The position numbers were made by a program, and so were the translations under genes. The notes under the pieces are model-generated. The model did not search any database. It had not been told where the DNA came from and worked only from the letters and a program-made list of their open reading frames with translations. Shown piece by piece: positions 46,826 to 57,072 of a DNA stretch of 64,000 nt. Where the stretch lies: positions 1,116,001-1,180,000 of the forward strand of contig NZ_CP022415.1 in NCBI RefSeq assembly GCF_002222635.1, written 5' to 3'. This DNA is from Pseudosulfitobacter pseudonitzschiae. GTDB taxonomy: Bacteria > Pseudomonadota > Alphaproteobacteria > Rhodobacterales > Rhodobacteraceae. Every line of letters begins with the position of its first letter. Positions within the stretch are counted from its first letter, which is position 1.

Positions 46826-47698
46826 TCAGCCGCGGCCACGTTTGGAAAACCGTGGTAGCATCGCGCTGAAATCGCGGCCTTTGCCGCCTTCGTCCTCGAC
46901 AAAGGTTTTATACAACGACAGCGCCAGTTGCCCCATCGGCGTGTCCGCGTCGGCGGTTTCGGCGGCCTGCTGGCTCAGCCCCAGATCTTTCAGCATCAGT
47001 TCGGCTGCAAAGCCCGGCTTGTAATCGTTGTCCGCAGGCGATTGCGGCCCGACACCCGGGGCGGGGCAATAGGCGTTCATGCTCCATGAATAGCCCGAGG
47101 ATGTGCTGACCACGTCAAACATCTTCTGTCGCTCCAGCCCCAGTTTGTCGGCCAGCGCAAAGGCCTCGCAGGTGGCGATCATGGTGGCGCCAAGGATCAT
47201 GTTGTTGCAGATTTTGGCGGCCTGTCCGGCACCTGCCGCGCCGCAATGCACCGCCTTTTGGCCCATGATGTCAAACAGCGGTTCGGCCTTGGCAAAGGCA
47301 TCTGCACTGCCGCCCGCCATAAAGGTCAACGTGCCGCCCGAGGCGCCGCCAACGCCGCCCGAAACGGGGGCGTCTACGGCCAGAATCCCTGCCTTTTCAG
47401 CGTCTTGTGCCACGGCCCTTGCGCTGTCCACGTCTACGGTGGAACAGTCGATAAAACACGCGCCCTTGGACATCAGCGGAATGATCTGGGCCGCTACATC
47501 GCGCAAAATTGCGCCGTTGGGCAGCATGGTAATTACCACATCCATACCGGTGGCGGCGGCGTTGATTGTGTCGGCTTGCGCCACACCTTCTGCAGTGGTG
47601 CCTGCGACGTCAAATCCTGTTACATCGTGGCCCGCCTGTGCCAGATTGGCCGCCATCGGCGCGCCCATGTTGCCAAGGCCGATAAATCCGATTTTCAT
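46826..47698 (-). CDS. mmsB: 3-hydroxyisobutyrate dehydrogenase
   Basis: A 290-residue NAD-dependent beta-hydroxyacid dehydrogenase that oxidises 3-hydroxyisobutyrate to methylmalonate semialdehyde in valine breakdown. NAD-binding GFIGLGNMGAPMAANLAQAGHDV at the start, substrate-binding DAPVSGGVGGASGGTLTFMAGG, and the catalytic Lys in GAAGAGQAAKICNNMILG. Start at 47698. The ATG overlaps the stop of the hydrolase gene before it. Last gene of the mmsA-acd-hibch-mmsB order. Confidence 0.94.
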   Translation of the reverse strand: MKIGFIGLGNMGAPMAANLAQAGHDVTGFDVAGTTAEGVAQADTINAAATGMDVVITMLPNGAILRDVAAQIIPLMSKGACFIDCSTVDVDSARAVAQDAEKAGILAVDAPVSGGVGGASGGTLTFMAGGSADAFAKAEPLFDIMGQKAVHCGAAGAGQAAKICNNMILGATMIATCEAFALADKLGLERQKMFDVVSTSSGYSWSMNAYCPAPGVGPQSPADNDYKPGFAAELMLKDLGLSQQAAETADADTPMGQLALSLYKTFVEDEGGKGRDFSAMLPRFSKRGRG

Positions 47699-48741
47699 TG
47701 GTCTGTTCCTCCCAGTTTCAGTGCGTTGTCGCCCAGCGGGCGCAGCATCTTGCTGACCGCGCTTGGCGGTACATCGGTGTCTGCATATTGCCACGCAGGG
47801 TTGCGGTCCTTGTCGATGATCGCAGCGCGGATACCTTCAAGAAAATCGCCATGCTCCATCGCGCGCGCGGTAAATCGGTATTCCAGATCCAACGCCTTTT
47901 CGATGGTCAGGGACGGACCGCGCAGGCGGTGCAGGGCCTCGATGGTGCAGGCCATCGACAGCGGGCTGTTGCGATCCAGCGATTTCAGCGCGGCGCGGGC
48001 AAAGTCGCTGTCTTCTGCCTGCAACGAACGCCGGATATCGCCAAGCGACTCACCGCCAAAGTGGCGGTTGATGTCGTCCAACTGCGCTTGCAGGGGGCCG
48101 GTTTCGGGTGTCTCGGACGTGGTGTTCAACAGGGTGACATCACCGGTGCTTTCCAGTTGTTCGATCAACGCAGGCCACTTTAGCTGTGGAGTGTAACTAT
48201 CAGCAAAACCTGCGAAAATCGCATCAGATGGCCCCATGCGTGCAGCGGTGGTGCCCAGATATTCACCCAGCCGTTCCGGAGCCAGGGCCAGCATCAGCGT
48301 ACCGCCCACGTCAGGGATCAACCCGATGCCAACCTCGGGCATGGCGATCTGGCTGCTTTCGCCCACAATCCGGTGCGAGCCGTGACAGCCAATGCCCACG
48401 CCACCGCCCATAACAAAGCCTTGCAGGAAGCTGACGATGGGCTTGGGATAGGTAAAAATCTTGGCGTTCAGACGGTACTCGTCAGCCCAGAACCTCTGAC
48501 CATAGGCAAAATCGCCCTTGCGCCCTGTGGCATAGAGTTCGGCAATATCCCCGCCGGAACAAAAGGCGCGGTCGCCTTCGGCGTCGATGATCACCAGTTT
48601 CACCGCAGCGTCATCGCGCCACCGGTCCAACGCGTCTTCGATGGCCAGACACATGTCATAGGTCATCGCGTTCAGCGCCTTGGGGCGGGTGAGGGTGATA
48701 CGGCCCGCGACGCCAACCGTTCTGATGGAAATATCGCTCAT
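47695..48741 (-). CDS. 3-hydroxyisobutyryl-CoA hydrolase (crotonase fold)
   Basis: A 348-residue crotonase-fold enzyme. The oxyanion pocket is in AFCSGGDIAELY and FVMGGGVGIGCHGSHRIVGE, and MPEVGIGLIPDVGG holds the catalytic glutamate region. Size (about 350) and position match the valine-pathway hydrolase releasing free 3-hydroxyisobutyrate, rather than a shorter hydratase (about 260). The ATG and stop overlap both neighbours by four bases. No separate enoyl-CoA hydratase for methacrylyl-CoA is present in this operon; another crotonase must supply it. Confidence 0.9.
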   Translation of the reverse strand: MSDISIRTVGVAGRITLTRPKALNAMTYDMCLAIEDALDRWRDDAAVKLVIIDAEGDRAFCSGGDIAELYATGRKGDFAYGQRFWADEYRLNAKIFTYPKPIVSFLQGFVMGGGVGIGCHGSHRIVGESSQIAMPEVGIGLIPDVGGTLMLALAPERLGEYLGTTAARMGPSDAIFAGFADSYTPQLKWPALIEQLESTGDVTLLNTTSETPETGPLQAQLDDINRHFGGESLGDIRRSLQAEDSDFARAALKSLDRNSPLSMACTIEALHRLRGPSLTIEKALDLEYRFTARAMEHGDFLEGIRAAIIDKDRNPAWQYADTDVPPSAVSKMLRPLGDNALKLGGTDQ

Positions 48742-49880
48742 CGGTTTTTCAACATATCGCGTGCGACGATGACGCGCATGATTTCGTTGGTGCCTTCAAG
48801 GATCTGGTGAACACGCAAATCGCGCACCAGTTTTTCGATGCCGTAATCGGCCAGATAGCCATAGCCGCCATGCAGTTGCAGGCATTGGTCGACAACCTTT
48901 GATCCGGTGTCGGTCACGAACTTTTTAGCCATCGCGCAAAATTTGGTGGCGTCAGGCGCACCCTGGTCCATTTTCCACGCGGCCTGACGCAAAAAGACCC
49001 GTGCAGCTTGCAGTTCGATCTCCATATCGGCCAGACGCCATTGCAGGCCCTGAAACTGGTCGATGCTTTGGCCGAATGCCTTGCGTTCACCCATGTAATT
49101 CAGTGTCGCGGTCAATGCGGTCTGGGCCGCACCCAGTGAACAGGCGGCAATGTTCAAACGCCCCCCGTCCAGTCCCATCATCGCATACTTGAAACCCTTG
49201 CCCTCTTCCCCGATCAAATCGGTGCTGGAGATATTGCAGTTGTCGAACTGCACTTGGGCCGTGGGCTGCGACCGCCAGCCCATTTTGTCCTCCAACGCAC
49301 CAAAGGACAGCCCCTTTGTGCCGTCCTTGACGTAGACGGTGCTGACGCCGCCCGCACCTGCATCACCGGTGCGCACCATGCAAACATAGGCATCAGAATA
49401 GCCACCGCCCGAAATGAACGCTTTGGTTCCATTCAGGCTGTAGCCTTCGTTCGTCCGTTCAGCGCGGGTTTTCAGCGCGGCGGCATCCGATCCCGATCCC
49501 GGTTCGGTCAAACAATAGCTAAGTACAGTGTTCATCGCGATAACATCGGGCAGCACCCGCGCTTTCATCTCGTCGCTGGCAAAACTGTCGATCATGCGCG
49601 CGCACATGTTGTGAATGGACAGGAACGCGGCGACGGATGGGCAGGCCATGCTAAGCGCTTCGAACACCAATGTGGCGTCCAGACGGCCCAGGCCGGCACC
49701 GCCTGCGTCTTCCGACACATACAGCCCGCCAAAGCCCAATTCACCCACTTGGGGCCAAAGGTCTTTGGGAATGGTGCCTTGGGCCTCCCAGTCGCGGGCA
49801 TGGGGTGCGATGGCATCTTGGCCAAAGCCATAGGCCATGTCGAAAATGGCTGATTGTTCGTCTGTCAGTGCGAAATCCAT
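48738..49880 (-). CDS. Acyl-CoA dehydrogenase (isobutyryl-CoA type)
   Basis: A 380-residue FAD enzyme. Signatures: YCLTEPGSGSDAAALKTRA near the substrate loop, KAFISGGGYSDAY, QLHGGYGYLADYGIEKLVRDLRVHQILEGTNEIMRVIVARDML at the C-terminus (read in parts) with the glutamate in LEGTNEI acting as base. Neighbouring valine genes imply it oxidises isobutyryl-CoA to methacrylyl-CoA. A perfect GGAGG ribosome binding site precedes the ATG at 49880. Overlaps the hydrolase gene by four bases. Confidence 0.9.
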   Translation of the reverse strand: MDFALTDEQSAIFDMAYGFGQDAIAPHARDWEAQGTIPKDLWPQVGELGFGGLYVSEDAGGAGLGRLDATLVFEALSMACPSVAAFLSIHNMCARMIDSFASDEMKARVLPDVIAMNTVLSYCLTEPGSGSDAAALKTRAERTNEGYSLNGTKAFISGGGYSDAYVCMVRTGDAGAGGVSTVYVKDGTKGLSFGALEDKMGWRSQPTAQVQFDNCNISSTDLIGEEGKGFKYAMMGLDGGRLNIAACSLGAAQTALTATLNYMGERKAFGQSIDQFQGLQWRLADMEIELQAARVFLRQAAWKMDQGAPDATKFCAMAKKFVTDTGSKVVDQCLQLHGGYGYLADYGIEKLVRDLRVHQILEGTNEIMRVIVARDMLKNR

Positions 49881-49995
49881 CGCATCCTCCCTGATCGTCG
49901 AAATAGGCGCTTTTGCTGTCAGGTCGCGTGACGCGGGCCCCGAATGTCGCCCCGGCGCCATTGGCACCGGAGCAGGTCTTAGTTTGGTCGCGGGC

Positions 49996-51495
<1,500 letters not shown>

Positions 51496-51538
51496 GGAAT
51501 ATCCTTTGGGTTGGTGTTCTGTTGGGCGCAGTCTAGCC

Positions 51539-51594
51539 TTGCAAAAACACATGGAAAAGACGCATCTTACCAAAACAGTCCTGCATTTTTGCAA
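51539..51594. promoter_or_regulatory. Inverted repeat between mmsA and LysR gene
   Basis: TTGCAAAAA (51539-51547) and TTTTTGCAA (51586-51594), 9-base arms 38 bases apart within the 126-base divergent promoter region. LysR-type regulators usually bind such regions, but these arms are A/T-rich, so by-eye only. Confidence 0.4.
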
Positions 51595-51621
51595 AATGGA
51601 TCGGGAAGGGCGCGTGACTAC

Positions 51622-52521
51622 ATGGAAACCCGTTGGGACGATCTGCGGCTGTTTCTGGCCATCGCCCGCGAGGCCAGCCTGACCGCAGCGGGCAAGACGC
51701 TGCGGCTGGACCCCGCCACGCTGGGCCGCCGGATGGTGCGATTGGAGGCGTCATTGGGGGCCACATTGTTCGTGAAATCCCCCCAAGGCTATGCGCTGAC
51801 CGAAGCAGGCGTGACCCTGATGGACAAGGCCGAGGCAGCCGAGGCCGCGATGCGCGCGGCCACATCGACGCTGTCGGGGGCACAGTCGGACCGGCTGACG
51901 GGGCAGGTGCGCATCGGGGCACCTGATGGCTGTGCCAACTATCTGATGCCGCAGGTTTGCGCCGATCTGGCCGATCTGCACCCCGATCTGGACATCCAGG
52001 TGGTCGCTTTGCCGCGCGTCTTCAACCTGTCGCGCCGCGAGGCGGATCTGGCCATCGGCGTCAGCGCGCCCACGGCGGGCCGGCTGACCGTGCAAAAGAT
52101 CACCGATTACCGCCTGCATCTCGCCGCTGCCGACAGCTATCTGGCGCGGCATCCGCAGATAACGACCGCCGCTGACCTGCAAGGGCATCGGATCGTCGGT
52201 TATATCCCCGATATGATCTTTGATCGCGAGCTGGATTATCTGGCCGACATCGGCCTGCCGCGCACGGCACTGGCGTCGAATTCGGTTTCGGTCCAGCTGA
52301 ACCTGTTGCGCGCGGGGGGCGGGGTGGGAATTGTCCACGACTTTGCATTGCCCGCAGCCACCGGTCTGCGCCGCATCCTGACCGACCGGATCAGCCTGAC
52401 CCGTGCCTTTTACCTGATCCGTCATGCAGATGATCGCAACAATGCGCGGCTGACGCGTTTTGCCGATGATCTGGTGGCGGGCTTGCGCGTGGAACTGGCC
52501 CGACTCGAGGCACACGCTTGA
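51622..52521 (+). CDS. LysR-family transcriptional regulator
   Basis: A 299-residue LysR protein. N-terminal winged helix: WDDLRLFLAIAREASLTAAGKTLRLDPATLGRRMVRLEASLG, with effector-binding domain from about residue 90 (GQVRIGAPDGCANYLMPQVCADL). Start at 51622 with GGAAGGG about 12 bases before. Divergent from mmsA, so it is the likely regulator of the valine operon. The effector is unknown; a pathway intermediate is expected. Confidence 0.92.
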   Translation: METRWDDLRLFLAIAREASLTAAGKTLRLDPATLGRRMVRLEASLGATLFVKSPQGYALTEAGVTLMDKAEAAEAAMRAATSTLSGAQSDRLTGQVRIGAPDGCANYLMPQVCADLADLHPDLDIQVVALPRVFNLSRREADLAIGVSAPTAGRLTVQKITDYRLHLAAADSYLARHPQITTAADLQGHRIVGYIPDMIFDRELDYLADIGLPRTALASNSVSVQLNLLRAGGGVGIVHDFALPAATGLRRILTDRISLTRAFYLIRHADDRNNARLTRFADDLVAGLRVELARLEAHA

Positions 52522-52584
52522 CTCAAAAGGGGTTTGCGGGGACGATCAGTATATTGCCAGTTAAACCATCACACGAGGTTTCCC

Positions 52585-53019
52585 ATGCTTGTCCATCACA
52601 TCCTGCAATCGAAATCCAGTGACGCGGTGATCACGGTCAAACCGGGCACCAGCGTCTCGGATGCTGCCAAAATTCTGGCCAAGCACAAGTTCGGCAGCGT
52701 GGTCGTGTCCAAAGACGGTTCTACCGCCGACGGTATCCTGTCCGAGCGTGATATCGTGCGCGAACTTGCCAGCCGTGGCGCCGGCTGTCTCGAAGACCCT
52801 GTCGAGGCCTATATGACCAAAAAACTGGTCACCTGCACACGTCAGGACAGCGTCGAAAGCGTGTTGCAGAATATGTCAGACGGGCGTTTTCGCCACATGC
52901 CCGTGATTGAAGACGGCAAAATGGTCGGCCTGATCACCCAAGGGGATGTGGTCAAGGCGCGTTTGTCCAAAGTGTCGATGGAAAAGGACGCCTTGCAAGG
53001 GATGATCATGGGGCGCTGA
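52585..53019 (+). CDS. CBS-pair domain protein
   Basis: A 144-residue stand-alone pair of CBS domains (about residues 10-70 and 75-135). Segments include AVITVKPGTSVSDAAKILAKHKFGSVVVSKDG, GILSERDIVRELASRG, and MSDGRFRHMPVIEDGKMVGLITQGDVVKARL. Such small proteins are thought to bind adenine nucleotides and regulate a partner; the partner is not apparent. ATG at 52585 with ACGAGG before it. Confidence 0.88.
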   Translation: MLVHHILQSKSSDAVITVKPGTSVSDAAKILAKHKFGSVVVSKDGSTADGILSERDIVRELASRGAGCLEDPVEAYMTKKLVTCTRQDSVESVLQNMSDGRFRHMPVIEDGKMVGLITQGDVVKARLSKVSMEKDALQGMIMGR

Positions 53020-53127
53020 CGTGCCGGTTGTCATAACTGTCTGACGCTACGTCTTGGCGCTTGCATTCTTGTGTTCCAAGTGGTTGCTTGCCGCGAAATA
53101 ATATTACCTTGACCACGGAGCACGCCC

Positions 53128-53622
53128 ATGCGCGTTGGCCTTTATCCCGGCACATTCGACCCCATCACCTTGGGACATATCGACATTATCCGCCGCGCAA
53201 CGTCGCTGGTCGACAGGCTGGTAATCGGGGTTGCGATCAACCGTGACAAGGGGCCGCTGTTCTCGCTGGAAGAGCGGGTCGCCATGATCGAGGCAGAATG
53301 CGCCAAGCTGGCCGAACAGACCAAGACAGAGATTATCGTTCATCCTTTCGAGAACCTGTTGATTGATTGCGCGTCGGATGTCGGTGCGCAGATGATCATT
53401 CGGGGTCTGCGGGCTGTGGCGGATTTTGAGTATGAATATCAGATGGTCGGCATGAACCGCCAGTTGAACGACGAAATCGAGACTGTGTTCCTGATGGCCG
53501 AAGCGACGCATCAGGCGATCGCGTCGAAGCTGGTCAAGGAAATCGCGCGGCTGGACGGCGATGTTACCAAATTTGTCACGCCGCAGGTTAATACCGCGTT
53601 GATCACGAAACTTTCAGGCTGA
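53128..53622 (+). CDS. coaD: Phosphopantetheine adenylyltransferase
   Basis: A 164-residue enzyme transferring AMP to 4'-phosphopantetheine, the fourth step of CoA synthesis. The nucleotidyltransferase motif is in GTFDPITLGHIDII (His17 corresponds to the HxGH-type residue). IIRGLRAVADFEYEYQM and ETVFLMAEATHQAIASKLVKEIARLDGDV are also standard. Full length. The preceding CBS gene and the following L,D-transpeptidase gene are on the same strand. Confidence 0.97.
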   Translation: MRVGLYPGTFDPITLGHIDIIRRATSLVDRLVIGVAINRDKGPLFSLEERVAMIEAECAKLAEQTKTEIIVHPFENLLIDCASDVGAQMIIRGLRAVADFEYEYQMVGMNRQLNDEIETVFLMAEATHQAIASKLVKEIARLDGDVTKFVTPQVNTALITKLSG

Positions 53623-53659
53623 CGCGGGAACCGGGACAACAGCGGCCACGTTTGTTGGC

Positions 53660-54931
53660 ATGTCATACACATCGCACATCGCCCGCATCGCCCTGTTGAC
53701 GCTTGTTGCGTCCCCTCTGGTCGCACAGACCCCGACAACTACCCAGCTTGATCCTGCGCCAACCGTGCCGCCCGCCACGCAAGAGCAGCCCGTGCCCGTG
53801 CCCGCCGATCCGATCATTCCGATGGCCGAATCCGCGCTGGACGACACCGACCCGTCGCAGACCCGTTCAGACGTGCCCAGCGTTTCGGAACTGTCTAGGG
53901 CATTGTCGGAACAGGAAAACGCGGAGACGCAAGGTGTTATAACCCCTGACGGGGTGCCGCAAAGCGTTCCGGAACAGCCCCCCACCGACCAATCCCCCAC
54001 AACCCAGACGACTGAAATACCTTCGCAGCCCGTGACCCCCGCGACCGTCAACGCCGCCAGCTATGCAGGCGAGGGTGGTCTGCCTGAAGGACGCAGCCCC
54101 GTAACAGTCAAACTACAAGTGTTGTTGGACCGCGCCGGTGTTTCGGTGTCGATCATTGACGGCGTCAAAGGCGGTATGACCGAAAGCGCGCTAAAAGCCT
54201 ATGAAACGCGCATGGGTCTGCCGGTCGACGGTCTGCTGGATGCGCAGGTCTGGGATATGCTGGGCGGCAACAATGTCGACATCTATATGAAAGAATATAC
54301 GATCACCGAAAACGATGCTTCGGGCCTGTCCGCACCGCTGCCAAGCGATTATGGCGCATTGGCGCAACTGGACCGCATGGGCTTTACCCGCGTTTCGGAA
54401 AAGCTGGCTGAACGCTTCCACATGAGCGAGGGGTTCCTGAAACTGGTCAACCCGGAGGCCGGATTCTATGCGGGTGAAACCATCGTGGTGGTTGAACCCG
54501 GCACTAACGCGATTGGGCAGGTGACCAAGATCATCATCGACAAATCCGACCGGCGTTTGAGGGCATGGGATGCGACGGGCCAAGAGATCGCCAATTATCC
54601 AGTGGCCGTGGGCTCGGCCGGAACGCCGTCGCCCTCGGGGAACATGACGGTCGAGGCTGTGGCGCTAGAGCCGACCTATCACTATAATCCCGACGTGAAT
54701 TTCAAGCAGGGCGAGAACGACAAGCCGCTGACCTTGCCGCCCGGACCGAACGGCCCTGTGGGTCTGGTGTGGATTGATCTGTCGAAACCCACCTACGGAA
54801 TTCACGGTACGCCCGAACCGGCCAGCCTGTTCACCGCGCATTCGCACGGCTGTGTGCGTATGGCGAACTGGGACGCGCAGGAACTGGCGTCCTTGGTCGG
54901 CACCGGTGTGACGGTCGAGTTTCGCGAATGA
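53660..54931 (+). CDS. L,D-transpeptidase (YkuD) with peptidoglycan-binding domain
   Basis: A 423-residue exported protein. Signal peptide (about residues 1-23, ending VAQ), a long Pro/Thr/Gln-rich linker to about residue 130, a peptidoglycan-binding helix bundle (VKLQVLLDRAGVSVSIIDGVKGGMTESALKAYE), and a YkuD domain with the active-site motif HSHGCVRMANWDAQEL, nucleophile Cys398. It makes 3-3 cross-links or attaches proteins to murein in the periplasm. The next gene, an extensin-like protein, overlaps by four bases, so both wall proteins are co-translated. Confidence 0.93.
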   Translation: MSYTSHIARIALLTLVASPLVAQTPTTTQLDPAPTVPPATQEQPVPVPADPIIPMAESALDDTDPSQTRSDVPSVSELSRALSEQENAETQGVITPDGVPQSVPEQPPTDQSPTTQTTEIPSQPVTPATVNAASYAGEGGLPEGRSPVTVKLQVLLDRAGVSVSIIDGVKGGMTESALKAYETRMGLPVDGLLDAQVWDMLGGNNVDIYMKEYTITENDASGLSAPLPSDYGALAQLDRMGFTRVSEKLAERFHMSEGFLKLVNPEAGFYAGETIVVVEPGTNAIGQVTKIIIDKSDRRLRAWDATGQEIANYPVAVGSAGTPSPSGNMTVEAVALEPTYHYNPDVNFKQGENDKPLTLPPGPNGPVGLVWIDLSKPTYGIHGTPEPASLFTAHSHGCVRMANWDAQELASLVGTGVTVEFRE

Positions 54932-55734
54932 TCCGTGCAGCGATTGTGTCTTTGGCGTTGTCTGTGATGATGGCACCGGGGGGCGCGTCGGGGCAGGGCG
55001 CGCCTGATGCGTCGCTGGTGCCACCGGAAAAACCTGTGGCAAAGACACAGGCCAGCGCAGAAGCGCCAGAGCTATCCAAGACCCCGCCCGAGGCCGACGC
55101 ACCATCACAAGAGGCGCCAGAAGTGGCAGCGCCGCCGGAACCACTGGCCCCGTCGGCCTGGCAGACACTGCAAGAGACCAACGCCGCGCTTGTTTCCTGT
55201 CTGGGTACGCTGAATGAATTGGGTGCGGTCTACAAACTTGATGATCCGCGCACCGGAGATGACCGCGATTGCGGCATCGCCAATCCTGTGCGCCTGACGC
55301 AGCCGGTGCAGGGTATTGAAATTGACACCCCCGCATTGATGCGTTGCGAAACAGCGGCGGCCTTGGGCACATGGCTGCGCGATTTTGTCCAACCTGCCGC
55401 TGCCACATTAAAGCGTGGTCCGGTGGTGAAACTGACCAAAGGCAGTGGCTATGACTGCCGAGGGCGCAATAACCAGCCGGACGGAAAGCTGTCCGAACAC
55501 GCCTATGGCAATGCCATCGACATCATGGCGTTCCGGTTCAAGGACGGATCGCAGATCAAGGTGGCCCCCCGCGCGCGCGATGGGACGTTGGCCGAAAGCT
55601 TTCAGGATGCCGTGCGGGCGACGGCATGCCTGCATTTCACAACTGTGTTGGGACCGGGGTCAGATGACTCACACAGTGACCACTTGCATCTGGACGTGAT
55701 CGCCCGGCAGGGCGGCTTTCGCCTCTGCCAATAG
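54928..55734 (+). CDS. Extensin-like C-terminal domain protein
   Basis: A 268-residue exported protein with a signal peptide (MIRAAIVSLALSVMMAPGGASG), a Pro/Ala/Glu-rich linker to about residue 80, and the extensin-like C-terminal (D-Ala-D-Ala peptidase-like) domain: CETAAALGTWLRDFVQPAA, TKGSGYDCRGRNNQPDGKLSEHAYGNAIDIMAF and TVLGPGSDDSHSDHLHLD. The His/Asp pairs in SEHAYGNAID and HSDHLHLD resemble zinc-peptidase ligands of the D-Ala-D-Ala carboxypeptidase fold, so a murein-trimming role is probable. Overlaps the L,D-transpeptidase gene. Confidence 0.85.
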   Translation: MIRAAIVSLALSVMMAPGGASGQGAPDASLVPPEKPVAKTQASAEAPELSKTPPEADAPSQEAPEVAAPPEPLAPSAWQTLQETNAALVSCLGTLNELGAVYKLDDPRTGDDRDCGIANPVRLTQPVQGIEIDTPALMRCETAAALGTWLRDFVQPAAATLKRGPVVKLTKGSGYDCRGRNNQPDGKLSEHAYGNAIDIMAFRFKDGSQIKVAPRARDGTLAESFQDAVRATACLHFTTVLGPGSDDSHSDHLHLDVIARQGGFRLCQ

Positions 55735-55742
55735 CGTCCGGA

Positions 55743-56741
55743 TTACTTGGCGTTTGCCATCGCCAGTGCGGTGTCCAGCATCCGGTTGGAAAAGCCCCAT
55801 TCGTTGTCATACCACGACAGGATGCGTACCATTGTGCCGTTCTGCACATGGGTCTGGTCCAGCGCCACGGTCGAGCTGGCAGCGGTGTGGTTGAAGTCGA
55901 CCGATACCAGCGGGCGGGCTTCGACTTCCAACACGCCACCCGATGCGCGGGCGGCTTTGGACAGGGCGGCGTTCACCCCTGCGATGTCGGTCTCTTTCGA
56001 CACTTCCACCGTCAGGTCCACGCATGAGACATTTGGTGTGGGCACCCGTAACGAGGTGCCAAAGATACGGCCGTCCAGCTCGGGCATCACCAGACCGATC
56101 GCCTTGGCCGCACCTGTCGAGGTGGGCACCATCGACAGCGCCGCCGCGCGGCCCCGTGCCAGATCGCTGTTGGCGCGGTCATGGGTGGGTTGGCCGCCGG
56201 TATAGGCATGGATCGTGGTCATGGTGCCGCGTACGATGCCGAACTCTTCGTGCAGCGCTTTGCACAAGGGGGCCAGACAGTTGGTTGTGCAGGACGCGTT
56301 CGAAACGATCTTGTCCTCTGCGGTCAGAATATCGTGGTTCACGCCATAAACGATTGTTTTCATCTCGCCCTTGCCGGGCGCGGAAATCAGAACCTTGTTG
56401 CTGCCGTTTTTCAGGTGTGCGCCTGCGGTCTCGTCGGTTTTGAACAGGCCGGTACATTCCAGCGCGATGTCCACATCGCCCCAGTTCAGTTTCGACGGAT
56501 CACGCTCGGCGCTCATGCGGATCGGGCCTGCGCCCACGTCCATCGTATCACCGCTTAGGTTGACGGTGCCGTTATAGCGGCCATGCACCGAGTCGAATTC
56601 GAACAGATGCGCGTTGGTGGCAGGTTCGGCCAGATCGTTGATCGCAACCACTTGCAGGTCGTCCCCTCCGCGCTCGATCAGCGCGCGCAGCACGTTGCGT
56701 CCGATGCGTCCAAATCCGTTGATTGCGATTTTCGTCGGCAT
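55743..56741 (-). CDS. gap: Glyceraldehyde-3-phosphate dehydrogenase, first copy
   Basis: A 332-residue GAPDH. The start at 56741 (MPTKIAINGFGRIGRN) is the family N-terminus. Catalytic Cys in SNASCTTNCLAPL, inorganic phosphate loop TTIHAYTGGQPTHDRA. The NAD-specificity aspartate is present in VVAINDLAE, so it should be NAD-dependent and glycolytic. A 12-base palindrome lies 22 bases before the start codon. A second GAPDH gene follows upstream on the same strand, with a very small gene between them. Confidence 0.96.
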   Translation of the reverse strand: MPTKIAINGFGRIGRNVLRALIERGGDDLQVVAINDLAEPATNAHLFEFDSVHGRYNGTVNLSGDTMDVGAGPIRMSAERDPSKLNWGDVDIALECTGLFKTDETAGAHLKNGSNKVLISAPGKGEMKTIVYGVNHDILTAEDKIVSNASCTTNCLAPLCKALHEEFGIVRGTMTTIHAYTGGQPTHDRANSDLARGRAAALSMVPTSTGAAKAIGLVMPELDGRIFGTSLRVPTPNVSCVDLTVEVSKETDIAGVNAALSKAARASGGVLEVEARPLVSVDFNHTAASSTVALDQTHVQNGTMVRILSWYDNEWGFSNRMLDTALAMANAK

Positions 56742-56762
56742 GTTCTGGCCCCCAATTTTCAA

Positions 56763-56774
56763 GTTAGCGCTAAC
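56763..56774. promoter_or_regulatory. Palindrome GTTAGCGCTAAC upstream of gap
   Basis: Perfect 12-base palindrome centred on CG, ending 22 bases upstream of the gap start codon; the half-site GCTAAC is shared with the gap2 site and near-shared with the pdhA and lpd sites. Confidence 0.65.
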
Positions 56775-56854
56775 ATATGCGGCGCGACTATATTGTCAAC
56801 CGCACTTCCGACGCGCTTTCAGTCTGGCACATCAGGGGCGGAATGGGCAGTGCG

Positions 56855-56998
56855 TCAGCGCCAGAAAGCCATCCATTCGATCAAATCAAACAACTCTTTG
56901 CCCAGAAACACCAGATTTGCACTGTCATTGGTGACAACGTCATAGCTGATCCCGGCAATCAGGAACGCGGCCAGTATTAGCGACAAAGTGTTGGTCAT
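56855..56998 (-). CDS. Very small membrane protein between the two gap genes
   Basis: A 47-codon gene on the minus strand, too short for most gene callers. It reads as a single membrane-spanning helix (about residues 4-18, LSLILAAFLIAGIS) followed by a short polar turn and an amphipathic end with LVFLGKELFDLIEWMAFWR. The closing aromatic/charged WMAFWR is like small Rhodobacterales inner-membrane proteins I have seen near gap genes, but no function is known. Same strand as both gap genes, so likely co-transcribed. Ribosome binding site is weak. Confidence 0.55.
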   Translation of the reverse strand: MTNTLSLILAAFLIAGISYDVVTNDSANLVFLGKELFDLIEWMAFWR

Positions 56999-57072
56999 CA
57001 GGGGCAAGCTCAATCAAAAAGGGCAGGGCTGTTGTGACAGCCCCACCCCGTTCCCGCAAGTGGCGGTGATGG

